Positions 1 to 7,613 are shown, counted from the first letter of the stretch. The stretch: DNA of 18,138 nucleotides from an uncultured Lachnospiraceae bacterium (GCA_910579085.1 CAJTRU010000020.1:38676-56813), one strand, 5' to 3'. Numbers and translations are program-made. The notes: a model not told the origin generated them from the sequence alone.

Positions 1-1
1 T

Positions 2-2122
2 GAATTTAAGGATATTGTCTTTGAAATTTTTTATTATGCAATAAAAAGAGATAATGTTGAAAATCAAGATACAATACTTCAAAATTCATATGGATTAAGT
101 TTTAGAAATGTGAGAGGTATGAAATCAACTTACTATTTTACTGGAAGAGATGAAGATGTACGAAAAATAAAAAAATTAAATGTTAATATAGTGGGGGTAG
201 GAGGAATTGGGAAAAGTGAAATAGCTAGAAAAGTAATACAAAACTCTCATTTTCAATATGTATATTGGTTTGATTCAAATAATCTAAGTGATAATTTATT
301 AGATAAAGTAATGGCAGTTGATTCAGATTTTAATTCTTTTAGCAGGAATAAAAAATTGGAGATTATTATAACATACCTTAGTTCATTGTCTAATAATTCA
401 CTAATTGTTTTTGATGACATAACAAGGGATTCCAAAGAGCTTGCATGGATTACAGAATTAAATTGCCCTTTTTTATTGACCTCTAGAGAGTTTTTGGATT
501 GCGTAGAAAATGTAGAAATAGATGTACTTTCATCTGCAGAATGTGTTGATTTAATGAAAAAAATTAGTAGAAGAAATTCTGAGAACGATGAGGAAAATTT
601 AAAAAGAATAGTTAAGTTATCAGGTAGACACACATTAGTTATTGATTTTTTATCTAAGGTTTTGCGAAATTCAACAATGTCAACTGAGGAATTCGTTATC
701 TATTTAGAGGAGATAAATTTTGATTTGTCTTTTATATCGCAGAACATACAATATAAATATAAGAGTGAAGTATTAGATTTAATGATTGCAGAACACTTAG
801 TAAAAATATTTAGCATAAATAGGATGTCAAAAAGAGAAATTTTTTATTTGTCGAATATATCACTATTACCAACAATGGAGTTTGACATAGATTTAATTTC
901 GGATATTTGTACAGATGGCAAAGATATAAGTGATAAATTAATTTCTAAAGGATGGCTTGTAGCCTATGAAAAAAAGACAATTTATTTACATAATATTATT
1001 AGACAAGCTATTTTAATCCAAGCAAAACAAATAGGAATATTAAATTTCTGTGTGGCTTACATGATAGATTCATTATATAAAAAAATACAATATTCACAAG
1101 AGAAAAAGGAAAAAGAGTTATTAATATATTCTGTTATATCTGATTCTGTGTGTTCTTTTATAGATAAGAAGTTAGTATCAGAGCAAATTGTATTATTTTT
1201 GAGGAGATTGGCTGAGTTGGAATATCGGTTAGGTAATGATAAGAAATCTGTTGACATACAAATGGAGGCAATAAAATATCAAAGTACAGATTCGATAAGA
1301 ATAAAATCGAAAATGAAAAAGGAATTAGCGTTTTATATGAAAAATATTGGTAGGTATGAGAGTGCAAGCATGGTATTAATGGAAAGTATAAATGACCTAA
1401 AAAGCATTTTAGATAAGGAAGAAGATTCAGATTTAGCAGAGGCGTTGGGTGATTATGCATTTCTTATGAAATTAAGTGGTGACTTGAGTACAGCTTTAAA
1501 GTATCAAATAGAGTGTTTACAGATATCAGAAAAGGTCTTGGGAGCGAATGATATTAATTTGGGATATGCATATGGTAAATATGCTACCATACTTCAGGAT
1601 ATTGGTGGACAAAAAAATTTGAGGAAAGCTTTACAAAATCGAAAAAAGGCAAATAAAATTTTTGAAAATAACAGTAAAGAGAGTTCAGATTATGCTTATG
1701 GGTTAAACAATGAGGCATTAATTTATTTAGCATTAGATGACTTAGTAAATGCAATGAAAAGTCAATTATCTGCACTTCGATTGCTGAAAAAAGATTTGCC
1801 TAAAGACCATCCAGGGCTAGGCATAGCGTATGCTAATCTGGCATTGATTTGTATTAAACAAGATAGAGCATTTTGGGCTAATTTATTTATAGATGAGGCA
1901 TATAGAATATATAGTAATTTTTATGATGCTAAAAATATAGTTTGGGCAAAAATGTACTTCATTCTTGCCGAATGTAAGTTTATAAATAATGATTTGAAAA
2001 ATGCCATATATTTTTGTGATATGTGTTTAGATATATACAAAAAAAATGAAATTACTCAACATCAGAGTTTGGACGAGGTCAAAAAAATGCGAAATAAAAT
2101 TATAACAAAATTTAATATATAG
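2..2122 (+). CDS. STAND/NB-ARC ATPase with C-terminal TPR repeats (5' end outside window)
   Basis: The frame is open from base 2 without an ATG, so the start lies upstream. A GTG at 110 and an ATG at 119 are in frame but have no ribosome site, and they fall just before the NB-ARC entry motif FTGR. Counting from 110: Walker A GVGGIGKS at residues 29-36, Walker B LIVFDDI at 98-104, and the STAND LLTSRE motif at 122-127. An all-helical middle follows, then about six TPR-like helix pairs from residue 360 to the end (for example the stretches beginning LAEALGDYAF and AYGLNNEALI). STAND ATPases sense a ligand through the repeat tail, oligomerise on ATP binding and fire an N-terminal effector; many bacterial ones act in antiphage defence. 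The effector domain would lie before residue 1 and cannot be seen, so the output is unknown. It could also be a STAND regulator not involved in defence. Confidence 0.85.
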   Translation, partial: EFKDIVFEIFYYAIKRDNVENQDTILQNSYGLSFRNVRGMKSTYYFTGRDEDVRKIKKLNVNIVGVGGIGKSEIARKVIQNSHFQYVYWFDSNNLSDNLLDKVMAVDSDFNSFSRNKKLEIIITYLSSLSNNSLIVFDDITRDSKELAWITELNCPFLLTSREFLDCVENVEIDVLSSAECVDLMKKISRRNSENDEENLKRIVKLSGRHTLVIDFLSKVLRNSTMSTEEFVIYLEEINFDLSFISQNIQYKYKSEVLDLMIAEHLVKIFSINRMSKREIFYLSNISLLPTMEFDIDLISDICTDGKDISDKLISKGWLVAYEKKTIYLHNIIRQAILIQAKQIGILNFCVAYMIDSLYKKIQYSQEKKEKELLIYSVISDSVCSFIDKKLVSEQIVLFLRRLAELEYRLGNDKKSVDIQMEAIKYQSTDSIRIKSKMKKELAFYMKNIGRYESASMVLMESINDLKSILDKEEDSDLAEALGDYAFLMKLSGDLSTALKYQIECLQISEKVLGANDINLGYAYGKYATILQDIGGQKNLRKALQNRKKANKIFENNSKESSDYAYGLNNEALIYLALDDLVNAMKSQLSALRLLKKDLPKDHPGLGIAYANLALICIKQDRAFWANLFIDEAYRIYSNFYDAKNIVWAKMYFILAECKFINNDLKNAIYFCDMCLDIYKKNEITQHQSLDEVKKMRNKIITKFNI

Positions 2123-2375
2123 AAAATAGTATCTACATTAATACAAACACATAGAAATAAATATAAGAAAATTATTGAGAAAACCCATCAATAAAGAAAA
2201 GAAATTGCTAGTCAAGAGGTAATGCATTAAATAGCATGAAAGGCGAATTAAAGTGATGGCTTTCATTGAAGTAAGAAACAATTGGATCACAGGCTGTGCC
2301 ATAATAAAAATTTTAATACATCAAATTGCAATTATAAGTGATTCGGTCATACATTAAAAATGATGGGATTTATCT

Positions 2376-2416
2376 AAAAACCATACTTCCGTTAAAAGGG
2401 GAATATGGTTTTTTAT
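2376..2416 (+). terminator. Intrinsic terminator, possibly bidirectional
   Basis: AAAACCATA pairs with TATGGTTTT, and TTCC with GGAA inside it after a single bulged C. A T-run follows on the plus strand and an A-run precedes, so the minus strand also ends in U. It lies about 250 nt after the STAND stop codon and probably ends that transcript. Confidence 0.7.
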
Positions 2417-2632
2417 GTCGATATATCACTGTTGTTATTTCATATGTTTGGAAAATATATTTGTTAGTTATTGTGAATAGATGTATCTATATGTTTTGGG
2501 TATTGTAGTTGTAACAAAAGAAAGAATAGAATACTCCCTCTTGATATCTGGTTATTTGGTCGTCTTTTTAACCTGCATATGCATAAGCAATACTCTATGC
2601 AAAAGTTAACAAAAAACAGCCATGTGCTACAC

Positions 2633-2641
2633 TGTTATAAT
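2633..2641 (+). promoter_or_regulatory. Possible extended -10 promoter element
   Basis: TGTTATAAT fits the extended -10 consensus TGnTATAAT. No good -35 is seen 17 nt upstream. The next plus-strand gene starts about 490 nt downstream, beyond a minus-strand gene, so what it would drive is unclear. Confidence 0.25.
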
Positions 2642-2678
2642 CAAGTGAACACATAGTTGTTTTAGTGAAGGTATATTT

Positions 2679-2876
2679 TTAAATTAACTCTTTTAATATC
2701 ATGCCAAAATTATTAGAATGTTGCTCCTTTCGAGGCTTTTTAGAAACTATTTCTTTTTTTATGGTTGATTTTTTTCTTCTTTTTGCTGTATAGGCTCTTT
2801 GCCTCGCTTCTTTTCTTTCATAATATAACCTTTCCATAGTATCCATTCCAAGCTCTCTTAATTTCAATTGTGCCAT
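2679..2876 (-). CDS. Small basic hypothetical protein (65 aa)
   Basis: I do not recognise this protein. The start is set by a GGAGG ribosome site at 2887-2891, placed about 10 nt before the ATG at 2876; an earlier in-frame ATG at 2897 would place that ribosome site inside the gene and is rejected. The protein begins MAQLKLRELG, has a helical N-terminal half, and is very rich in Lys and Arg from residue 22 on (for example AKRRKK), with no Cys and no membrane segment. This composition fits a nucleic-acid-binding or ribosome-associated small protein, but nothing shows it directly. It is divergent from the 3133 gene, with about 255 nt between them that contain a TATCGCATA half-site like the palindromes around the signal peptidase gene. 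Confidence 0.6.
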   Translation of the reverse strand: MAQLKLRELGMDTMERLYYERKEARQRAYTAKRRKKSTIKKEIVSKKPRKEQHSNNFGMILKELI

Positions 2877-3132
2877 ATAAACAAATCCTCCAATCATTTT
2901 ATTTTTTCTTTCTTTTAAAATGAATGATGCTCTGAATCAAAATATCGCATAACAACATAGAACTATTATTGTGGTGGTCTTGCAATGCATTCAAGAAAGA
3001 AGGGAAGGGATTTCTATTTTGATAAATTTTTTTAAGATTTTCTTTTTATTCCGAAAAAATATACCATATTAGAAGTAAATTAGTTAGTTACTATGTGATT
3101 ATGATGCCAAAATGAAGGTGGAGGATAATATT

Positions 3133-3345
3133 ATGTTTTGGATTAATAAGAATGAATATGATGAAATTGCAAGTGCAATAATGAAACACTGCTGCAGATG
3201 CTCACCCTATTCTTGTTCAGAGGCAGAATGTTGTGATGTAAGTGATATATTAGAAGTTTTGGATAAACATGTAGAAAGAGAAACTATAAATGAAGAAGAG
3301 GAGAAGCTTCCATTTAATTTAGAAGATTATGATGAACTGCCATAG
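3133..3345 (+). CDS. Small Cys-rich acidic protein (70 aa) upstream of the MazF-like gene
   Basis: Not recognised. The start is the ATG at 3133, with GGTGGAGG at 3117-3124 and an 8-nt spacer; the ATG at 3112 lies before this site and is rejected. The protein has a cluster of six Cys between residues 20 and 34 (KHCCRCSPYSCSEAECC), which could bind a metal or be redox active, and a strongly acidic tail (EEEEKLPFNLEDYDELP). The stop is 68 nt before the MazF-like start, in the same direction. A small acidic protein directly before a MazF-like gene is where an antitoxin would be expected, but it has no visible DNA-binding domain and the gap is wider than in typical pairs. The antitoxin role is therefore only a hypothesis. 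Confidence 0.65.
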   Translation: MFWINKNEYDEIASAIMKHCCRCSPYSCSEAECCDVSDILEVLDKHVERETINEEEEKLPFNLEDYDELP

Positions 3346-3413
3346 AAATTTTTATTTTTTTAAAAAACCATATTTAAGATAAATTTAAAAATTTCAAAAA
3401 TGGAGGTATTTAC

Positions 3414-3746
3414 ATGTGTAGGTATGGTGATATTTATATTGCAGATAGAAATTTAACAGATAATTTACACAAGGTAAAACAGACTGTTCTGGTAGTCTCA
3501 GAAGATAGAACCAACAAAGTTTCATCAATTGTCAATGTAGTTCCAATAGTTGATGCTGCAAAACAAGATAATCTGCAGAGTTATGTATTTATTGGTGAAT
3601 ATGGGATGTGCGAAAAAAACATTGCAGTTATCGAACAAATAACAACTCTGGATCAAACTCAACTTTTGGTAAAAGTTGGCAGTATCCGAGGGACTGTTTA
3701 TGCTGAACAGGTAAAGCAAGAAATTAAATCATATTTAGGATTGTGA
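3414..3746 (+). CDS. MazF/PemK-like endoribonuclease-fold protein
   Basis: 110 aa, the usual MazF length. ATG at 3414 with GGAGG at 3402-3406 and a 7-nt spacer. The N-terminal YGDIYIADRN resembles the MazF opening (GDIYwadl), followed by a TVLVVSEDRTN strand resembling RPVLVIqND, then SSIVNVVPIV and, later, AVIEQITTLD, like the family's ledQirtiD. MazF toxins cut single-stranded mRNA at short sites. The two positions that match the catalytic Arg and Thr of Bacillus MazF by my alignment by eye appear as Gln23 (in KQTVLVV) and Ser38, so activity may be altered or absent. It may instead be a MazF-fold regulator. The closest candidate partner is the acidic 70-aa protein upstream. A terminator follows at 3802. 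Confidence 0.75.
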   Translation: MCRYGDIYIADRNLTDNLHKVKQTVLVVSEDRTNKVSSIVNVVPIVDAAKQDNLQSYVFIGEYGMCEKNIAVIEQITTLDQTQLLVKVGSIRGTVYAEQVKQEIKSYLGL

Positions 3747-3801
3747 TATATGGAACAACCAACATAAAACAGAATAATGTTATATGCATTCACATCCAGA
3801 A

Positions 3802-3831
3802 AGTCCTGGCAATTATCTGTCAGGACTTTTT
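3802..3831 (+). terminator. Intrinsic terminator after the MazF-like gene
   Basis: AGTCCTG (3802-3808) pairs perfectly with CAGGACT (3821-3827), with a 12-nt loop and TTTTT following. It sits between convergent genes. Only a short A-run precedes it, so it is weaker for the minus strand. Confidence 0.8.
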
Positions 3832-3845
3832 GGTAAAAACTATCT

Positions 3846-5150
3846 TTAACCTGTTCCAGTGCTGGCTTCAGCAGCAGTGGCAGTATTCTTTCTTTTTTGT
3901 CGTTTTTTTATGATTTTGGGTTGTTTTGTTTTAATGCTTTCCCTGGTGATAATACATGTTGATATGTTATCTTTTTTATCTGGCATCTCGTACATAACGT
4001 CAAGCATCACATCCTCTAAAATGCTTCTCAATCCTCTTGCTCCAGTTTTCTTTTCGATAGCATGTTTCGCTATTTCATGAAGTGCTTCTTCTTCATAAAT
4101 TAAATCCACCCCATCCTGTTTAAACAATGTCTGGTATTCTTTTGTTATCGCATCTTCAGGTTTGGTCAAAACATGGACAAGATCACTTTCTGTTAATCCA
4201 GTTAAGGCACATTTGATGTGAAGTCTTCCTATTAATTCTGGCATAATCCCATATTTCTTGAGTGCCTCAGATGTCAATTCCTTATTTGCATCTTTTTTAT
4301 TATCTTGTATCTTAGGCTGCTCTGTATTAAATCCTACAACAGTTTTTCTTTCTGTATCAAATAATCCTTCAAATGCACCACCACATATAAACAACACATT
4401 TGATGTGTCAAATTGCACATTATTCCCATGTGGGTGTTTCCTTCTGTCAGATATCGGAACAGAGACAGTGCAACCTTCAATTAATTTTAAAAGACTTTCT
4501 TGCACACCTTGTCCTGATACATCTCTTGTAATACTCCTATTTTCCCCTGTCCTTGCAATTTTATCTATTTCGTCTATATACACTATACCTTTTTGGGCTA
4601 GTTCAATGTCTCCATCAGCTACTGTTATCAATTGCTGTATACATATTTCCACATCGTCACCAACATATCCTGCTTCTGTCAAGCTAGTTGCATCAGCAAT
4701 AACGAATGGAACATCAAGTATTTTGGCTAATGTTCTTGCAAGCAGTGTTTTACCACATCCACTGGGACCTGCCAGTAAAATATTAGATTTCTTAATCAAA
4801 CCAGTTTTATCGTGAAGTCGTTTGTTATGGTTATATAGTGCAACTGATAAAATTTTTTTAGCTCTTTCCTGCCCAATGATGAATCTGTCCAATTCTTCAT
4901 GGATTTCGCTCGGTTTTAGATTAAATACAGTATTATTCCATTTAGACTTTTTTCTTATAACCTCCATATTTCTAGCATTTTCCCAGTTTTTTCTAAGATT
5001 TCTAGCTGATTTATGGTTTATTTCACCAGTGGCAACTGCAACAGATATTTCAGCACATCTGTCACAAATGTAAATGTTATCATTTATAGGGCTTTTTATC
5101 AGGCTGGTGACACCTGAAATTGTTTTTCCACAAAATGCACATGTTTCTAT
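3846..5150 (-). CDS. clpX: ClpX-type AAA+ unfoldase with N-terminal zinc finger, non-canonical start
   Basis: ClpX unfolds tagged proteins and feeds them to ClpP. The first ATG in frame (4967) would give only the AAA+ part, but the frame stays open upstream and encodes a clear ClpX zinc-binding domain: with AUA 5150 as codon 1, C4-x2-C7 and C29-x2-C32 (CAFCGK and IYICDRC). No ATG, GTG or TTG occurs in that frame upstream; AGGAGG at 5159-5164 stands 8 nt before the AUA, so I place the start there (434 aa, close to the usual ClpX length). Further features: Walker A GPSGCGKT about 128-135, pore loop GYVG 161-164, Walker B VYIDEID, RKH loop 237-239, a VGF in place of the ClpP-binding IGF loop about 272-274, arginine finger PELIGRL, sensor 2 GARGLR. 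The tail is basic then Ala/Thr-rich. It lies beside a signal peptidase gene rather than clpP or tig, so it is probably an accessory copy. Confidence 0.9.
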   Translation of the reverse strand: METCAFCGKTISGVTSLIKSPINDNIYICDRCAEISVAVATGEINHKSARNLRKNWENARNMEVIRKKSKWNNTVFNLKPSEIHEELDRFIIGQERAKKILSVALYNHNKRLHDKTGLIKKSNILLAGPSGCGKTLLARTLAKILDVPFVIADATSLTEAGYVGDDVEICIQQLITVADGDIELAQKGIVYIDEIDKIARTGENRSITRDVSGQGVQESLLKLIEGCTVSVPISDRRKHPHGNNVQFDTSNVLFICGGAFEGLFDTERKTVVGFNTEQPKIQDNKKDANKELTSEALKKYGIMPELIGRLHIKCALTGLTESDLVHVLTKPEDAITKEYQTLFKQDGVDLIYEEEALHEIAKHAIEKKTGARGLRSILEDVMLDVMYEMPDKKDNISTCIITRESIKTKQPKIIKKRQKRKNTATAAEASTGTG

Positions 5151-5244
5151 ACCTATCCCCTCCTCTTCCTTTATTTTAGAAATTATATCATTATGTTTAT
5201 GCCTCTTAATTTGGCAGAAATCAAATAATGAATAAAATGAAACC

Positions 5245-5262
5245 CTATGCGATATCGCATAG
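5245..5262. promoter_or_regulatory. Perfect 18-bp palindrome between clpX and the signal peptidase gene (operator candidate)
   Basis: CTATGCGATATCGCATAG is perfectly self-complementary and lies in the divergent intergenic region, about 95 nt before the clpX start and 86 nt before the -10 box of the signal peptidase gene. A 16/18 copy lies at 5968-5985. No T-run follows, so it is not a terminator. It is probably the site of a dimeric regulator; the protein is unknown. Confidence 0.6.
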
Positions 5263-5347
5263 ATTATGATAAAAAACGAATGGAAAAGGTGAAAAGCTGT
5301 TGATTGTGTGTTTTTGCAAGAGTTTAGTTGATTTTTTTGTGATAAGA

Positions 5348-5353
5348 TATAAT
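5348..5353 (+). promoter_or_regulatory. -10 box of the signal peptidase gene
   Basis: TATAAT lies 54 nt before the ATG at 5408. The -35 is poor: TTAGTT at 5324-5329 gives an 18-nt spacer. Confidence 0.45.
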
Positions 5354-5407
5354 ATAGAAGAAATGAAACAGAAGAAAAATTGGAGAAATGAGAGGAGGAG
5401 ATGGTTA

Positions 5408-5938
5408 ATGGATCGGTTTACGAAGAAAGTTCTAATTATACTTGGTGTATATGCATTTTTTGCTATTGTAATTTTAATTTTGTTTCAGACAGTCTTTATG
5501 TTAAGTTATATTCCTTCAAGCAGTATGGAATCTACGATAATGACAGGAAATATTGTTTTTTCTACGAGGTATGATGTAGATGAGGATGAATTGAAAAGAT
5601 ATGATATTCTAACATTTATTGCTCCAGATAATCCTGAAATCACATATATTAAACGACTTATTGGTTTGCCAGGGGAAACTATTGAAGTGAAGGAAGGTAA
5701 AGTGTATGCAGATGGTGTAGAGTTGGATGATTCATTTATAAAGAATTCTCAAAACCAAGTAGGGGATGGTATCTATGAGATTCCTGAAGGCTGTTATTTT
5801 TTTATGGGAGATAATCGAAACAATTCAAAGGACAGCAGATTTTGGGAGAATCCATATGTTCCGATTGATGACATTCAAGCTAAGGCAAAATGTATTTTGT
5901 TTCAATTTTCAGATATAGGTTCATTATGTTATGATTAA
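5408..5938 (+). CDS. lepB: Type I signal peptidase (small Gram-positive SipS/LepB type)
   Basis: Membrane-bound serine peptidase that removes signal peptides from exported proteins. ATG 5408 is chosen because AGGAGG at 5393-5398 lies 9 nt before it; a TTG at 5300 in the same frame has no such site. The protein is 176 aa, normal for Gram-positive enzymes with a single membrane anchor (residues 9-32). The Ser-Lys dyad is visible: Ser39 in PSSSMES and Lys82 in YIKRLIGLPGE, and the family signature MGDNRNNSKDSR is at 133-144. The gene is divergent from clpX and is framed by two near-identical palindromes (5245 and 5968). Likely substrates could be the secreted proteins encoded at 9479 and 12414, although a housekeeping peptidase could also process those. 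Confidence 0.93.
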   Translation: MDRFTKKVLIILGVYAFFAIVILILFQTVFMLSYIPSSSMESTIMTGNIVFSTRYDVDEDELKRYDILTFIAPDNPEITYIKRLIGLPGETIEVKEGKVYADGVELDDSFIKNSQNQVGDGIYEIPEGCYFFMGDNRNNSKDSRFWENPYVPIDDIQAKAKCILFQFSDIGSLCYD

Positions 5939-5967
5939 AATTTTCTAAGAGAGGCAGGAGTTGTTAA

Positions 5968-5985
5968 GTATGCGATATCACATAC
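5968..5985. promoter_or_regulatory. Second copy of the palindrome, downstream of the signal peptidase gene
   Basis: GTATGCGATATCACATAC is palindromic apart from one base pair and shares 15 of 16 core bases (TATGCGATATCrCATA) with the site at 5245-5262. It lies 30 nt after the signal peptidase stop, where no promoter is evident on either strand. Confidence 0.55.
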
Positions 5986-6044
5986 CATCCCTCCTCTTCT
6001 TTTTTGGTTCATTTTTCTTTTGTTTTTTGGAAAATATTATTTTT

Positions 6045-6140
6045 TGTAAACTGACATGAATGTAAACCAGTAAACATGTTGATTTGCAAACATTCAGACT
6101 GATAGAATTGTATGCCTGTTTACTGGTAGTTTTGCAGACA
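6045..6140. repeat. Cluster of GTAAAC-type repeats with an 11-bp inverted repeat
   Basis: TGTAAAC occurs at 6045 and 6061, TGCAAAC at 6085, and the inverted forms TGTTTAC at 6117 and TTTGCAGAC near 6131. ACCAGTAAACA (6066-6076) is exactly inverted by TGTTTACTGGT (6117-6127) with a 40-nt loop. The rest of the 5939-6239 stretch has no recognisable gene. The function is unknown: an operator cluster, iteron remnant or structured RNA are all possible. Confidence 0.45.
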
Positions 6141-6239
6141 GGTGATTTTGAATACATGCCTACATATAGTCTTGTATACATGTTCATAATTGTTGTAAAA
6201 ATGTAAGAATAGTGTCCTGCTGCCCCTTCAGATTTCTTA

Positions 6240-6815
6240 TTATTGCATTAATTCTTTGTAAAACAGGTCAAATAATATTTCTTCAATTTCAAACAATCGG
6301 GCACATTGGTACATAATGGATGTTTTGTCTTCGTCAGTTTTTTCAGGATATAATTCAATCAGTTTTGTCAAACAACCTTTTAAATCCTCTTCTAATTTAT
6401 TTTTTGTCATAGGTTTAAAGTTATATGGATATGGTTTCTCAAATTCCTTATTTTCTTTGACATAATTTTCACAGACAGGATAGAATTCTAAAATGTATAA
6501 TTCATAAAAATAAAGCCAGGTATCAAATTGTGTGTCCCAGCTGTTGCCATGGAATATGTCTGGAATCAGTTTTAACATATCAATAGCAAGATACTGTATT
6601 TTTGCTACATTGGGCATGGAATCTATTACTGGAATATCTTCACTATATCTTTCCCCGAACCTTTCATTAAACCACTCTTCCTCTTCCTTTTTTACATTTT
6701 TCCAGTATTCTTCTATTGATGCCCTTGCTGTTTCTATTCTGCCTTTCCTTTGATATAACTCGTCCTCAATTTCTTTCTTCTTTTTTGCTTTTTTAAATGA
6801 GATGACCTCTCCCAT
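6240..6815 (-). CDS. Hypothetical soluble protein (191 aa)
   Basis: Not recognised. ATG at 6815 preceded by AAGGGAG about 10 nt upstream. The N-terminus (MGEVISFKKAKKKKEIEDEL) is highly charged and probably forms a coiled coil to about residue 55. The rest is a helical, aromatic-rich domain (for example DTWLYFYELYILEFYP near 105-120) with an acidic overall charge. There is no signal peptide, membrane segment or zinc motif; the three Cys are scattered. It is divergent from the SprT-like gene at 7068 and about 300 nt downstream (on its own strand) lies the signal peptidase stop. The VISFKKAKKK opening recalls small phage and plasmid proteins, but no function can be given. Confidence 0.75.
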   Translation of the reverse strand: MGEVISFKKAKKKKEIEDELYQRKGRIETARASIEEYWKNVKKEEEEWFNERFGERYSEDIPVIDSMPNVAKIQYLAIDMLKLIPDIFHGNSWDTQFDTWLYFYELYILEFYPVCENYVKENKEFEKPYPYNFKPMTKNKLEEDLKGCLTKLIELYPEKTDEDKTSIMYQCARLFEIEEILFDLFYKELMQ

Positions 6816-6907
6816 ATATAGCTTTCTCCCTTGTTTAGAACATCTTTGCTGCTTATTCTCGGTTTTTCTTTTTGAATTATAGCAGAAATGTTGGTTGGTT
6901 AAATTTC

Positions 6908-7027
6908 ATGGAAATAGATAGTAATAATTGTCAGATACATGGATATGCATCTTATTATGTTAGGGGAAGAAAATTTCTTTCCTTAGATGAAAGTGATATG
7001 ATAATAACATACATTGATAAGACTTGA
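6908..7027 (+). CDS. Possible small ORF (39 aa) before the SprT-like gene
   Basis: ATG 6908 to TGA 7025-7027 encodes a peptide with a protein-like composition (for example GYASYYVRGRKFLSLDESD). It has no ribosome site, and the frame is open further upstream to a TTG at 6872. It ends 40 nt before the SprT-like start. It may be a real micro-gene or a decayed fragment. Confidence 0.3.
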   Translation: MEIDSNNCQIHGYASYYVRGRKFLSLDESDMIITYIDKT

Positions 7028-7067
7028 AAAAGTAATATAGGAAAAGAGCCAGAGATGGAGGAAGGAT

Positions 7068-7565
7068 ATGAGGAATTTACTGCAAATTACATCTGAGTGT
7101 ATCAAAGAATTAAAAGATATTGGGATACCAATTCAGGATGACAGAATCATGGAATTGAAATTCGCAAGGCTTCCAAAAGAAGATGCAGGGATTTGCACTC
7201 TGTATGCTAATAATACATTTTGTATCAGGATTTCATTATTTTTCAGAAATGAAGAGATAGGTATCAGTGAACTAAGGGCAACAGTCTGCCATGAATTATT
7301 GCATACATGTCCTAATTGCCATGAACACACTGGGAAATGGATAGAGTATGCTAAAAAAGTTGATGATGTCTATGGATATGAAATTTCTGCATATAAAACA
7401 GACTTTGATTTGAAAAATAAGCATATGCCAGTGATTCACCGACTCAGATGTCCAAAATGTGGTGGATATTGGAATATCCGAAAAGAATGTGACTGGGAAA
7501 GAGTGCAGAATGGGGAAAAAGGCATTTGTATGTGGTGTGGAAATTATTATACTATTGATTTTTAG
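7068..7565 (+). CDS. SprT-like zinc metalloprotease domain protein, copy 1
   Basis: 165 aa. ATG 7068 with GGAGG at 7057-7061 and a 6-nt spacer. The metalloprotease motif HELLH is at residues 75-79, with a further His at 87 in HEHTGKW as the likely third zinc ligand, as in SprT/Spartan-type domains. A C-terminal zinc ribbon has C128-x2-C131 and C154-x2-C157 (RCPKCGG and CMWCGN). SprT/Spartan proteins cut or bind proteins, in eukaryotes DNA-protein crosslinks; the bacterial substrate here is unknown. The gene is convergent with its paralogue at 7614-8096, 48 nt apart. The two proteins share MRNxxxT at the start, CHELLHTC, the YGY-YK-FD stretch and the ribbon. Confidence 0.85.
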   Translation: MRNLLQITSECIKELKDIGIPIQDDRIMELKFARLPKEDAGICTLYANNTFCIRISLFFRNEEIGISELRATVCHELLHTCPNCHEHTGKWIEYAKKVDDVYGYEISAYKTDFDLKNKHMPVIHRLRCPKCGGYWNIRKECDWERVQNGEKGICMWCGNYYTIDF

Positions 7566-7613
7566 ATATAAATGAGGCTGCACATTCATAGCTGAGTTGT
7601 TGCTGGTTTTTTG

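Larger units (their letters stand above)
2123..2678. other. Gene-free stretch after the STAND gene
   Basis: No frame here looks coding on either strand. It holds the terminator at 2376-2416 and a possible extended -10 box near 2633. AT-rich filler is otherwise all that can be seen. Confidence 0.6.

Noticed and set aside
4258..5073. Long plus-strand frames opposite clpX
   Set aside because: They are antisense to a gene with full ClpX motifs and have no ribosome sites.
5978..6187. 69-codon minus-strand frame after the signal peptidase gene
   Set aside because: No ribosome site, overlaps the palindrome and the GTAAAC repeat cluster, and its translation only mirrors those repeats.
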